DNA of 56,154 nt from Bacillota bacterium (GTDB lineage Bacteria > Bacillota > Clostridia > Lachnospirales > Lachnospiraceae). The stretch is taken from positions 1 to 56,154 of the forward strand of contig JAEYJO010000053.1 of the NCBI GenBank assembly GCA_023408815.1, written 5' to 3'. Below the pieces are notes generated by a model that worked only from the letters and a program-made list of their open reading frames with translations, made no database searches and was not told where the DNA came from. Position numbers and translations under genes: made by a program. This document shows, piece by piece, positions 23,986 through 33,439 of this stretch (position 1 is its first letter; each line of letters starts with the position of its first letter).

Positions 23986-24025
23986 CTATTTATAAATAGC
24001 ATAAATTATTTTTTCCAAGTTGCAA
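23986..24025 (-). promoter_or_regulatory. metE promoter with palindromic candidate operator
   Basis: Minus strand TTGCAA (24025-24020), 18-bp spacer, TGCTAT (24001-23996). A perfect 14-bp palindrome CTATTTATAAATAG (23986-23999) overlaps the -10 end and could be the operator of a methionine regulator. Confidence 0.45.
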
Positions 24026-24039
24026 AATACAAAAAAATA

Positions 24040-24074
24040 CACGTTTGACATAGTTTTAAACTATTTCAAACGTG
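24040..24074 (-). terminator. Rho-independent terminator
   Basis: A 17-bp stem with one mismatch (arms begin CACGTTTGA) and a 1-nt centre, followed on the minus strand by TATTTTTTTG. It ends the DUF512 gene. Confidence 0.85.
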
Positions 24075-24087
24075 CACTTTTGTCCAT

Positions 24088-25518
24088 TTATTCCTCACCC
24101 TTTTGTTTATAGGCTTTTATATAAACAAAATTTTCATTGTTTCTTTCCATCAAATAATCATCATTTATGACCGCATCGATAAATTCCTTACCGCCCGATT
24201 CCAATGGAACCACCTTCATCTCCAGCTCTTTTTCCACATCACTTACTGTAATATCATCCAGGAAAATCTGTTCTCCCATCCTCAGCATATTGGACGGTAT
24301 AAGCAGAACATTCCCGAGGTACTCACCGTTATCCTTTTTTTCTTTTAACTGCTTTATCAGATCCTGTCCTGTAATAAGTCCCGATACTGTGATCGTCTCC
24401 CCGAAAAAATCATTTCGAATGCAGCATACGTTAATCGTTATCCGGGGAAAAAGCTCCATAAGCTGAGCTGCGAAGCTTTTTATCGTCGGATAAGTAAGCT
24501 TTCCCGTAGCCATAGTGAGCGTTCTCGAAATACTGTTTTTAACCTTCCTGCATTTTATACTTTTCTTAACCTCATCCAGTGCAGCATCAAATTCATCAAT
24601 AAATATTCTCATCATGCCGACGCCATTTTCCAGCTGGATATAACCATCATACCGTTCTTCTTCCGGGAAATCCCTTTCTGCTGTGATATACCATTCGTCA
24701 CTGGCATGAATGAAATGAAGTCCATATTCTTCGTAAAATTCCTTTTGCCTGCTTTCGATCATATCGATAACGTCTCCCGCTTCCTTCTTATTGAATAATT
24801 CAAGCGGATGCAAACCCTTCCGGTACTTTGTTATACCCGCCGGAACCACAGAAACACTTCGCATAAAAGGAAGATATTTTGACAAATCCTCTATCGATCT
24901 TTCCAGTTCACTGCCATCATTAATATTCTTGCATAATACAATCTGCCCATTCATTTCTATGTGCCCCTCAAACAGCATGTCCAAATATCTGAGCTTATCT
25001 CCCGCAAATCGGTTGTGAAGCATTTTACAGCGTAGTTCCGGATTTGTAGTTTGTATCGATATATTAATGGGCGCAAGATGTAACCGTATAATCCTTTCAA
25101 TATCCTTCTGCTGCATATTGGTAAGAGTTATATAATTTCCCTGCAAAAAAGACAGTCTGGAATCATCGTCTTTGAAATAAAGCGTTTCTCTCATCCCGGG
25201 AGGCATCTGGTCAATAAAGCAAAAAATACATTTATTACTGCATGAGCGATAATCACTCATAAGGCTGTTGTCGAACTCTATTCCCAAATCGTCATCATAA
25301 TCTTTCTCAATCTCCAGCAGCCACTCTTCATCATCCTGCTTCCGGATCAGTACTTCAATATATTCATCCTTAATCAGATATCTGTAATCAAATACATCCT
25401 CTATCTCTTCATTGTTAATTGCAAGTAAAATATCACCTACTTCAATTCCCATTTCTTCCGCGATAGAATCCGGATAAACCTCTTTAATCAGGTGTCCCTG
25501 ATTCCTTTTCTTACTCAA
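24088..25518 (-). CDS. DUF512 protein: PDZ plus radical-SAM-like
   Basis: A 476-residue protein of the conserved clostridial DUF512/TIGR03279 family. It has an N-terminal PDZ-like domain (GHLIKEVYPDSIAEEMGIEV, GDILLAINNEEIEDV), a Cys cluster of radical-SAM type in SCSNKCIFCFIDQMP (Cx3Cx2C), and the DUF512 domain (VPAGITKYRKGLHPLE, HASDEWYITAERDFPEE, LTMATGKLTYPTI). I chose the TTG at 25518 because AAAGGAAGATATAT precedes it and it gives the usual family N-terminus; a frame to 25599 adds 27 residues without family support. The biological role is unknown. It appears to be monocistronic. Confidence 0.88.
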   Translation of the reverse strand: MSKKRNQGHLIKEVYPDSIAEEMGIEVGDILLAINNEEIEDVFDYRYLIKDEYIEVLIRKQDDEEWLLEIEKDYDDDLGIEFDNSLMSDYRSCSNKCIFCFIDQMPPGMRETLYFKDDDSRLSFLQGNYITLTNMQQKDIERIIRLHLAPINISIQTTNPELRCKMLHNRFAGDKLRYLDMLFEGHIEMNGQIVLCKNINDGSELERSIEDLSKYLPFMRSVSVVPAGITKYRKGLHPLELFNKKEAGDVIDMIESRQKEFYEEYGLHFIHASDEWYITAERDFPEEERYDGYIQLENGVGMMRIFIDEFDAALDEVKKSIKCRKVKNSISRTLTMATGKLTYPTIKSFAAQLMELFPRITINVCCIRNDFFGETITVSGLITGQDLIKQLKEKKDNGEYLGNVLLIPSNMLRMGEQIFLDDITVSDVEKELEMKVVPLESGGKEFIDAVINDDYLMERNNENFVYIKAYKQKGEE

Positions 25519-25626
25519 ATATATCTTCCTTTCAAATAGAAACTGATCTTTAACGTAAGTGCTCCTGGTAATTTTATCATCAAGTAACATGTCGGTCAAT
25601 TTTTTTCCAGTTCTGGTTTATATGCA

Positions 25627-26355
25627 TCATTTTACATCCTGATGCTTCAGCCAGTATACGGCAAACAGAATGCAGAGAAGAAGATATATCGCGCAGCTTA
25701 TGAGAAACTGTCCCAAATTGTACGGCATACTGCCATCCGGCTGATTAGCACGCATTCCAAGGCTAAAAAGAGAATACGGGAATAAATGTCCATAGCCTTT
25801 GGAAATCATTCCTATTCCGGCAATACCGCCAATCAGTGCGATTCCCACCGGAACGGCGAAGCTTCGGATAACGAGAGAAAAACAGAGTTGTACGGCACAG
25901 ATTACAATGGCTCCGGCAGTACCGGTCAGAAGCCATTCCGGCAATTGGGACGGTATGGGCGAAGAAAGTCCTGTAATCTTTCCACACAATACAAATAATA
26001 TCCCGATCCAAACCTGAGTTAAAACCACCATCGCCGAAGCCGATAAAAGCTTTGCGAAAAACAAACTGCTTATAGGTACGGGGGATGTCATAACAGCATT
26101 CCAATTATAGTTCATATGCTCCATACGATACAGATAGGAGCAATACACACCTATAATGGCAGGAAGAAAGAAAAAACAGGTAAATAAGGTATGCTGTGTC
26201 CACAAGCTGTACCATTCCTTCTGTAAAATTCCTATATTCTGCACATAGTTAAAAGTTCCCATAAAGGCAGGCAGTATCGGAAGGAAGAAAAATGCAAGCC
26301 ACACAGGACTATGCCGCAGCTTCATCCATTCCGCCTTTAGAATACGATAAAACAT
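25627..26355 (-). CDS. Lantibiotic-immunity-type ABC permease (LanG/MutG-like)
   Basis: A 242-residue ABC-2 permease with about six hydrophobic segments. The N-terminus FYRILKAEWMKLRHSPVWLA is typical of the MutG/LanG immunity permeases, as is the end CILFAVYWLKHQDVK. With its ATPase upstream it should export or expel cationic peptides from the membrane. The ATG at 26355 follows AAAGGAGATGTGATT; an in-frame extension further upstream is the decayed tail of the preceding permease. It is the last gene of the operon. Confidence 0.82.
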   Translation of the reverse strand: MFYRILKAEWMKLRHSPVWLAFFFLPILPAFMGTFNYVQNIGILQKEWYSLWTQHTLFTCFFFLPAIIGVYCSYLYRMEHMNYNWNAVMTSPVPISSLFFAKLLSASAMVVLTQVWIGILFVLCGKITGLSSPIPSQLPEWLLTGTAGAIVICAVQLCFSLVIRSFAVPVGIALIGGIAGIGMISKGYGHLFPYSLFSLGMRANQPDGSMPYNLGQFLISCAIYLLLCILFAVYWLKHQDVK

Positions 26356-26357
26356 AA

Positions 26358-26926
26358 TCACATCTCCTTTCTTACAAACAGGATACGGCCGGTACAATAG
26401 ATAACAAGGAAGGCCAATATAAGAATTAAAAATCCTGTCCAATCGATTTCAGACCAATAATAAGCAACAATAAGAGGGTAACAGTTACACAGAATGTAAA
26501 AAGGAGATAGTACCCCATTTGCTTCAAAGGTGCCGGTCCTGCAAACCCTTTTACATATCCGGTCAGAAGCATTATTCCAATCTGTAAAAGGATTACGGAA
26601 AGTACGTAAAAAGTGCCAAACATCAGCTTTGCATCGAACAGCCTTGCAGCGGGCATAACTGTTTCCAGAAGCTTTAAGGTCTGGCCTTTATGTTCTATGT
26701 CACTGAGCTTTGAGGCAATTACCGCCGTAATTACCGGCATAAAGATTGCATTAAGCACGGGAAAATGGTACAGACACGCTAACCAGCCCTGCGCAAGATC
26801 ATAGGTATCCATGTTACGAAATGAATAAAGCTCCCATAAAAGCTGAACGCCAATTAAAGCAGCAACAATTATCCACAGCTTCCTGTACCGGCTTTTCTTA
26901 CATTCAACAATCGATGCTTTAATCAT
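26358..26926 (-). pseudogene. LanE/MutE-like ABC permease with internal deletion
   Basis: The first frame gives 166 residues (MIKASIVECKKSRYRKLWII, four hydrophobic segments) and stops at LKSIGQDF. A neighbouring frame downstream continues with SEIDWTGFLILILAFLVIYC and ends RILFVRKEM, which is the normal C-terminus of this family. The two parts together fall about 50 residues short of the usual length of about 245. An internal out-of-frame deletion near 26455-26480 is the likely cause. Its start overlaps the ATPase stop. If truly broken, the transporter may run on the remaining permease or be inactive. Confidence 0.72.
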
Positions 26927-27837
26927 AGGCTCACCGCCGTTCCGGTCAGTTCCAGAAAAATATCCTCCAGACTTTTTTCGCGCTGTTCAATACGGACCAC
27001 CTGAATGTTATGCTCAAATAATTTTTTTGTATAACGAGCCAATTCCAAATCATCAAAGGCTGGCAGCATCAGGTACTCCCGCTGTTTTTCAACAGCAATT
27101 TCCTGTTCCAGTAAAATAGATGCACTCCGCTCGTTATCCAGTGTGCGTATAGCAATACGGCGGCTGCTCTTTTGATGAAGAACGGATAAGCCGTTCTGGA
27201 AAACAAGCTCTCCTTTACTGATAATTCCCACATTGGTGGCCATCTGATCAATTTCACTGAGCAAATGACTGGAAACCAATACCGTCATGCCGTATTCTTT
27301 GGGCAAAGAGCAGATCAATTCCCGCATTTCCTGAATACCTGCGGGATCAAGACCGTTGGTGGGTTCGTCCAGAATCAAAAGCTTCGGACTTCCCAAAAGG
27401 GCACAGGCCAGTCCCAGACGCTGCTTCATACCCAGAGAATATTGGTCTGCTTTCTTATCCTTCTGCTTTTCAAGACGGACAATATGCAGAACCCGGTCGA
27501 TTTCTTTTTCGGGCAGACCTTTCAATGTACAAATGATCTGAAGATTTTCATAACCGTTTAAATGTCCGTAATAGCTGGGAGACTCTATAAGAGATCCAAT
27601 ATCTTTTAATATCGGTATCCGGTTTTTAGCGCTAACCGTTTTCTCAAAAACTGTGATACTTCCCGAAGTGGGCTTTACCAGTCCGAGTATCATTTTCAAT
27701 GTAGTTGATTTGCCTGCCCCGTTGGGACCGAGAAAACCATATACGGCTCCCTCCGGAACAGACAGATCCAGATCCTTTACGCGCAAGTATTTGCCATATT
27801 GCTTACACAAGCCGCTTGTTTTAATGATATCAGCCAT
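26923..27837 (-). CDS. Lantibiotic-immunity-type ABC ATPase (LanF/MutF-like)
   Basis: A 304-residue ABC ATPase of the bacitracin/lantibiotic protection type. Walker A is LGPNGAGKSTT, the signature is YSLGMKQRLGLA, Walker B is LLILDEPTNGLDP and the switch His is in VLVSSHLLSEID. The C-terminal extension after about residue 215 is usual for LanF. The ATG at 27837 follows AAAGGCGGTATTAAA. It heads an operon with two permeases (one broken) and is divergent from a two-component system that probably controls it. Confidence 0.88.
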   Translation of the reverse strand: MADIIKTSGLCKQYGKYLRVKDLDLSVPEGAVYGFLGPNGAGKSTTLKMILGLVKPTSGSITVFEKTVSAKNRIPILKDIGSLIESPSYYGHLNGYENLQIICTLKGLPEKEIDRVLHIVRLEKQKDKKADQYSLGMKQRLGLACALLGSPKLLILDEPTNGLDPAGIQEMRELICSLPKEYGMTVLVSSHLLSEIDQMATNVGIISKGELVFQNGLSVLHQKSSRRIAIRTLDNERSASILLEQEIAVEKQREYLMLPAFDDLELARYTKKLFEHNIQVVRIEQREKSLEDIFLELTGTAVSL

Positions 27838-27896
27838 TTTAATACCGCCTTTCATAGTTATCAGTTAAAATACCAAAAACAGCATAGCATAGCCGG

Positions 27897-27929
27897 CTTA
27901 CATAGACTTGTAAGCAACCTTACGTTTAC
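27897..27929. promoter_or_regulatory. Repeated CTTAC motifs, possible response-regulator site
   Basis: CTTAC at 27897-27901 and 27919-27923 (22 bp apart, two helical turns), with an inverted GTAAG between them. They lie in the shared region between the ATPase gene and the response-regulator gene, where an OmpR-type regulator would bind. Confidence 0.4.
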
Positions 27930-27995
27930 CTTAAATATGAAATAACAGATATGAAATTTTTTTTAGATACTTTATAATAAGTGCAGGTGATGAAT

Positions 27996-28715
27996 ATGAA
28001 TAATATTTTTGAATGCAGGCTTCTGTTAGTGGACGATGAGCCTGAACTACGAAAGATGCTGAAGGACATCCTTCAAAAAGAGGGATTTCAGAAAATATTA
28101 ACGGCGTCTGATTGTAAACAGGCAATGGAATTATTTCAAACAGCGAAACCGGACGGGGTGATTCTGGATGTTTCCCTGCCTGATGGTGATGGTTTTTCCC
28201 TGATGCGGGATTTTAGAAGTATATCGCCCGCTCCCGTATTGTTTCTGTCCGCCAGAGATGAGGACGAAAACCGCCTGCTCGGTCTGGGACTTGGTGCGGA
28301 TGATTATATTACTAAGCCTTTTCTGCCCAGAGAACTGCTCCTTAGATTAAAAGGAGTTTTAAACCGCACGTATTTTCCCGTGTCGGTACGGCAAATTGAA
28401 AAACCGGTTTTTCGCCTCGGCGAGACAGAAGTGAATTTGAACAGTGCCACGGTAAATCATAAAGGCAAATTCATGACACTGACAGCAAAAGAGTTTGTTT
28501 TGATGGAAAAATTATATGAAAACAGAGGCAGCATTGTAACCGGAGACAGTCTTTGCCAAGCGGCATGGGGAGACGATTTGTACGGATACGAAAATACACT
28601 GATGGTGCATATCCGGCGTTTACGGGAGAAAATAGAACCTGAGCCCTCCTCTCCCCGTTATCTTCTTACTGTGCGGGGATTGGGGTACAAATTGATCGGA
28701 GTGAGCAAAGTATGA
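27996..28715 (+). CDS. OmpR-family response regulator
   Basis: A receiver domain (acidic pocket in LLLVDDEPEL, phospho-Asp in GVILDVSLPDGDG, Thr/Ser in LFLSARDED, Lys in DDYITKPFLPRE) joined to a winged-helix output domain (LTAKEFVLMEKLYENRGSIV, HIRRLREKIE, TVRGLGYKL). About 240 residues. The ATG at 27996 has AGGTG at good spacing; an ATG at 27990 is too close. It overlaps the kinase gene by 4 nt. By position it should regulate the LanFEG-type transporter in response to a cell-envelope-active peptide. Confidence 0.88.
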   Translation: MNNIFECRLLLVDDEPELRKMLKDILQKEGFQKILTASDCKQAMELFQTAKPDGVILDVSLPDGDGFSLMRDFRSISPAPVLFLSARDEDENRLLGLGLGADDYITKPFLPRELLLRLKGVLNRTYFPVSVRQIEKPVFRLGETEVNLNSATVNHKGKFMTLTAKEFVLMEKLYENRGSIVTGDSLCQAAWGDDLYGYENTLMVHIRRLREKIEPEPSSPRYLLTVRGLGYKLIGVSKV

Positions 28716-30070
28716 AAAGTATGATAAAAATTTTGGCACGCTATATAGGGAGTGCCGCAGGTATCGCATTGATCCTGCTGACCCTTAATATCGCCTTGCT
28801 TTTCTTCTGGCTAATGGCGTTCCAGCAGGAAAACGGATATGCATACCGGGTTTCCGAAGTCGCAAAAGGACTCCAAAAACAGGGAAATCAATATACACTT
28901 TCAGAAACCGCAAAGAAGGCAATGAATACCCGTTATGAATGGGGAATGCTGCTTAATGAGCAGGGCGGAATACTTTGGAGCATGAACTTGCCAAAGGAGC
29001 TCTTCAAAAACTATACGATACCCGAGGTCGCCGGATTTACCAAATGGTATCTTGAGGATTATCCTGTTTATGTCTGGCGGCATAATGACGGACTTCTGGT
29101 AATGGGCTGTCCCAAGGGGAGCGTCTGGAAAACGGATTTTCAGATGCCGCAAAAAGTAATGGATAAAACTCTTGTGTGGATACCTTTGATGCTTTCGTTA
29201 AACGGGCTTGCAGCCGTGCTGCTCGCTTTGATGTTTGGAATGCGTTTGTTCCGGTCTTTTCGCCTGCTTGCCGACGGAATAGAAAAAATGGCCAAAAAGC
29301 AGGCGGTGGAGCTGCCGGCCAATGGCATTTTAGGGGATCTTGCCATCCTTTTGAACCAGACCTCGCTCCAACTGCAAAGGCAGGAGTCCGCCCTGAAAAA
29401 AAGAGATTATGCCCGAACCTCATGGATTGCCGGTATATCCCATGATATCCGTACACCTCTGTCAATGGTAATGGGATATGCCAGCCAATTGGAGGAAAAT
29501 GTAGAGTTATCCCCATCCGGCAGAGAACAGGCCGTTATTATCCGCAAGCAAAGCGAAAGAATCAAAACACTGGTAGAAGACTTAAATCTTGCTTCAAAAC
29601 TTGCGTATGATATGCAGCCTCTGGACAAATCAGAGATGCTCCTTGCGCCTCTGGTACGGAAGGTATTGGCTGATTTCTTGAACGGGGGACTTTCCGAAAT
29701 ATATTCCATAGATGTACAGCTCGATCCTTCCATCGGAAACATTAAAATTTCAGGGGATGAAAAACTGCTGAAACGGGCGGTCTTCAACTTGATCGATAAT
29801 AGCGTACAGCACAACCCTCAGGGCTGTGACATTAAGATTATGCTGTACAGGCAATTCTCTCACTGCATACTCTCTGTTTCCGATAATGGAAGCGGTTTTT
29901 CAAAAGAAGCTTTGAAGCAGTTAAATCAGAAGGAAATTCCGGCCGGGGTACCAAGTCATGGACTTGGACTCACGATTGTCCGGCAGATAATCAAGGTTCA
30001 TGAAGGAACAGTGGAATTCAAAAATCTTCCGTCAGGAGGTTGTGAAGCAGTTCTGACCTTGCCCTGCTGA
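28712..30070 (+). CDS. Sensor histidine kinase
   Basis: A 452-residue kinase. Two membrane helices (about 10-36 and 158-178) enclose an extracellular sensor of about 120 residues, then a HAMP-like linker, the DHp helix with the phospho-accepting His (AGISHDIRTPLSMVMGYASQ, His about 244), and the ATPase domain: N box FNLIDNSVQHNP, G1 SDNGSGF, G2 SHGLGLTIV. The sensor is larger than in intramembrane-sensing BceS-type kinases, so it resembles LanK-type kinases. It is coupled to the response regulator by ATGA. Signal unknown; an antimicrobial peptide is likely by context. Confidence 0.88.
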   Translation: MKSMIKILARYIGSAAGIALILLTLNIALLFFWLMAFQQENGYAYRVSEVAKGLQKQGNQYTLSETAKKAMNTRYEWGMLLNEQGGILWSMNLPKELFKNYTIPEVAGFTKWYLEDYPVYVWRHNDGLLVMGCPKGSVWKTDFQMPQKVMDKTLVWIPLMLSLNGLAAVLLALMFGMRLFRSFRLLADGIEKMAKKQAVELPANGILGDLAILLNQTSLQLQRQESALKKRDYARTSWIAGISHDIRTPLSMVMGYASQLEENVELSPSGREQAVIIRKQSERIKTLVEDLNLASKLAYDMQPLDKSEMLLAPLVRKVLADFLNGGLSEIYSIDVQLDPSIGNIKISGDEKLLKRAVFNLIDNSVQHNPQGCDIKIMLYRQFSHCILSVSDNGSGFSKEALKQLNQKEIPAGVPSHGLGLTIVRQIIKVHEGTVEFKNLPSGGCEAVLTLPC

Positions 30071-30130
30071 TACCTATGCTGCTTACATCTATTTTAGGAT
30101 TAGGGAAAGCCGTTCTTTCTGTTTACCCAA

Positions 30131-30935
30131 TCATTCCAGATACATTTCCAGACCTTCCAGCAAAGCGGGAACCCATACCGTATAATGATCTTTCTCCTCA
30201 TATACCTTATAGGTCAGATTCAGGCCGCTATATCTTCTCTCCTGAATCTTCTCGACAAAGTCCCGGATAGGCAGTTGAAACTCATATTCACTTTCCTTTT
30301 CACCAACAGCGAGAAAAACATTGGCGTTCAATACATTTGTTTTTTCCCAATATACTTCTTCATAATCGGCAAGCGTAAATCCGCCGGTGGATTTCAGGAA
30401 CGTCGGACTGGAAAGTATATAGTTTTTAAAAACATTTTTTGTTAATCCATCGCTTTGCAGCAGACTGTATATCATGAAGAACCCGCCATAAGATGCGCCG
30501 CAAAAGGTTCTGTTCTGCGCATCGATACTATAATTACTTTCTGTATACGGAATTACACCATTTACAATCATAGCAAGGAATTTACCGGGTTCACGCACCA
30601 AATCGCGCTCCCTTATCGTGTCAAAATCATAGCCGTCGGGATAGCCAATGCCGATTAAGATAAATTCCTTTGTTTTTCCCGACTGATAAAGTTCCTTCAT
30701 CGATGTTATCAGGATATACAAAGGTCTGCGTCCACAGATCCATCCTCTGCGATTCCCCAATCTCCAGCTTTACGCTATCCCCCCTTGCAAGAGGGGCATT
30801 CGCCGCGGGCACATTTACCTCATCCGCTTTTTTCTCGCTTTGCAAATCATTCTCCTTATCCGAACACCCTCCCAATAGTCCTGTCATACTGATCAACAAT
30901 ATGAATAACGTCACTTTCATCCGCAATTCCCCCAC
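30131..30935 (-). pseudogene. Lipoprotein esterase (alpha/beta hydrolase), broken
   Basis: The N-terminal frame starts MKVTLFILLISMTGLLGGCS, a lipoprotein signal with its lipobox Cys, and reaches RMDLWTQTFVYPDN. The catalytic part continues in another frame: SMKELYQSGKTKEFILIGIG, the nucleophile elbow GASYGG, and ADYEEVYWEKTN. Compared with IroE/ferric-siderophore-esterase-like hydrolases, about 40 residues between the first strand and SMKELYQ are missing as well as the frame. This is an internal deletion, not a simple sequencing slip. The original enzyme would have been an extracellular lipid-anchored esterase. Confidence 0.75.
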
Positions 30936-30961
30936 AAATATAAATAATTATTTATTAAAAT

Positions 30962-33439
30962 TTATTCCATACCCTTCAGCACTTCCACCATATCCAGCCG
31001 CCTTATTCTCTTGGAGAAAAATACTCCTGCAAGTACAGAAATACCCAGTACAAATATTGCTGCATATATATAATCTCCCGCGGAGATCACCGCTTCATAA
31101 TCATAACTGTCACCATTGCTGTCAAACATATATTGCAGGATTATTTTCGCGAACGGTGCCCCCAGAAATATTCCAATGACAGACAGCCAAAGATTCTGGA
31201 TGGTCAGTATTTTCTGGATCTGCTTACTCTCAAATCCTAGTACTTTTAATGTGGCAAACTCTTTGATTCTTTCGTTAAAAGACAGATTTCCCGAATTATA
31301 TAAAACAACTATGATCAAAATGGCCGCAAAAACAATCAGTACTCCTACCATCACATACATAATCTGCATAGATTGCATAAAAGCTTCCAATCGATCCGTT
31401 TTACTATGTGTGGCGGTAATCAAGCTGTTTGTTCGCTCCAAGTCTGTAACATCTGTATTCGTATACAGAAAAGCCGGCAAGAACTTATTGCCCGTCTCTT
31501 CAAAGTCTTTTCTTAGCATGGTAATGCCGCTACTCGTGGGATTTCTGCTGATTACTCCGACAGTAGCTCTATACCACTCATTTTTATCATAGATATGCCA
31601 ATAAACTCCATCCCCAACTTCAACGCCGAGCGCAAGTGCAAGTTTAGAAGAAATGGCTACCGTTCCTTCCGGAATGGACACCTCCTCCTGCCTCACATTA
31701 GTGATTCCATAAAAACCTTTTCCCTCTGTGACCGCAAGCCCCGTTGTCTTCTTATCTCCGGACAGCGCATGGTCCTTAGCGGCAACCTCCACACTGCCGG
31801 CCATAATAAGTTCTCCGCCATACTTCTCTGAAAATACATCCGCCTGCTGCGTCGTAATGTCCTTTGCAAATTGGATATTATAATCATAATTCTGCAGCTT
31901 TTCAAAATTCCAATCATACACATTATCGAGCGTCGTATTGCAAGCCAATCCGCAAGCCATGATCATCATGCCGCAGGCTGTTCCAAAAATGCCCATAAAA
32001 GCACGTAATCTGGCTCTCGAAATATCTCTCAGATTATACTGTACCGTAAAACCCAGTCCCTTCCAGAAAGGCAGCTTTTCAAAAATACAATTCTTGCCGG
32101 ACTTGGGCGGTGCCGGACGCAGCGCTTCGGATGGCTTTACACGAAGCAGTCTGCGACAGCTTAGATACGACGTACCGGTGCAGATCAGAACAACAAGCGC
32201 CGCTGCTATAAAAAATGAGTTGTCATAAGCCGCCTTCCATTCCGGAATGGTATAAAAGGACACGAATAACTCCGTCAGCGCCTGCCCCCACCACAATGGC
32301 CCGACGATCAAGCCGACTGCAGCTCCCAATGATGATATGACAAAACTATAGCTCAAGTAATGTCCCATAATTTTACTATTTTTCATTCCAAGAGCATTCA
32401 TGGTTCCAATCTGGGTTCTCTGATTAGCTACCATCCTGCTCATAGTAGTCATAATAACCAGCAAGGCGATCAGTACGAATACCATTGTAAATATATAAGC
32501 AAACTGCTCATGCTGACTGAGCTCATCCTCCAGCACCTTTATTCCTGCAACGGAATCTTTATCCACAAATACGGCATAATTGCCATCTACCGCTTCAGAT
32601 ATTTCATTTTCCAAGCTCATCACATCTTCTTTATCCGTGGATAAAATCATCTGCGTATACGGCATCATGGCAAGAAGCTTTTCATCACTGAGTCCATCGA
32701 TTCTTTTCAGCAGCATTTCCTGCGTAATCGCGTCTTTGGTCAGTCCGTTTGCTTCTAATTGTTCCAGTACGGCATCCAGCAGTTTCGTATGCTCCAACAC
32801 GTCATCGGCAGTGATTTTTCCCGCAGCAATCAGATGCTCTACATATTCCCGCACCGGAAATGCATTATAGGCCATATATACATAGGCTATATTCTTAAAA
32901 TCTACATCCAAATCGGTATCTGCACACATATAGCTGAATTCCGGTGAAGCAATCAGGCCTGCTATTTTCTTTTCTACCGATACTCCATTATACGTAAACG
33001 CAAAGTCATCTCCCACCGACAGGTCCCATTCCTTTGCAAAACGCTCAGACAACCATAAATGTTCTGTATCGGACGGATCAAACTCAACACCCTCTATTAT
33101 ATATGGCTTTGTCAGCAGATTCTCCTCTTCCAGAAAAATCTCAATCTGAGCGTTGTTCTGCTCTACAGAGGTTCCGGTCACTTGCATACGCAGCTGAGCG
33201 GCAGTAACATCAGAAAGCTCCCTCACGTTCTTTAAATCTTCATCCGAGAATCCTTCTCCATACAGCCAGCCGTCCGCCAGATTCGTTCTCTGATGGAAAT
33301 TATCAAGGGCCTGATATGCCCCGACATTGCTGGCCTTAAGGAGAGTAAACATACATACTGCCAGAAAGGATAATAAGAATACGGAAAAGAACTGTCCGAA
33401 ATTAGTTCGCATCTCACGAAGCATTTTTCTTATGAGCAT
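30962..33439 (-). CDS. FtsX-type ABC transporter permease
   Basis: An 825-residue MacB/FtsX-like permease. One N-terminal helix (FFSVFLLSFLAVCMFTLL) is followed by a large extracytoplasmic domain, three helices (IFTMVFVLIALLVIMTTMSR region), a second extracytoplasmic domain, and three C-terminal helices (MYVMVGVLIVFAAILIIVVL region). Two FtsX domains in one chain fit the DUF214 type. The ATG at 33439 shares its first base with the ATPase stop codon (TAATG), so the two are coupled. Together with the ATPase it should move peptides or lipids or sense envelope stress. Expression is probably set by the TetR gene heading the operon. Confidence 0.88.
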   Translation of the reverse strand: MLIRKMLREMRTNFGQFFSVFLLSFLAVCMFTLLKASNVGAYQALDNFHQRTNLADGWLYGEGFSDEDLKNVRELSDVTAAQLRMQVTGTSVEQNNAQIEIFLEEENLLTKPYIIEGVEFDPSDTEHLWLSERFAKEWDLSVGDDFAFTYNGVSVEKKIAGLIASPEFSYMCADTDLDVDFKNIAYVYMAYNAFPVREYVEHLIAAGKITADDVLEHTKLLDAVLEQLEANGLTKDAITQEMLLKRIDGLSDEKLLAMMPYTQMILSTDKEDVMSLENEISEAVDGNYAVFVDKDSVAGIKVLEDELSQHEQFAYIFTMVFVLIALLVIMTTMSRMVANQRTQIGTMNALGMKNSKIMGHYLSYSFVISSLGAAVGLIVGPLWWGQALTELFVSFYTIPEWKAAYDNSFFIAAALVVLICTGTSYLSCRRLLRVKPSEALRPAPPKSGKNCIFEKLPFWKGLGFTVQYNLRDISRARLRAFMGIFGTACGMMIMACGLACNTTLDNVYDWNFEKLQNYDYNIQFAKDITTQQADVFSEKYGGELIMAGSVEVAAKDHALSGDKKTTGLAVTEGKGFYGITNVRQEEVSIPEGTVAISSKLALALGVEVGDGVYWHIYDKNEWYRATVGVISRNPTSSGITMLRKDFEETGNKFLPAFLYTNTDVTDLERTNSLITATHSKTDRLEAFMQSMQIMYVMVGVLIVFAAILIIVVLYNSGNLSFNERIKEFATLKVLGFESKQIQKILTIQNLWLSVIGIFLGAPFAKIILQYMFDSNGDSYDYEAVISAGDYIYAAIFVLGISVLAGVFFSKRIRRLDMVEVLKGME

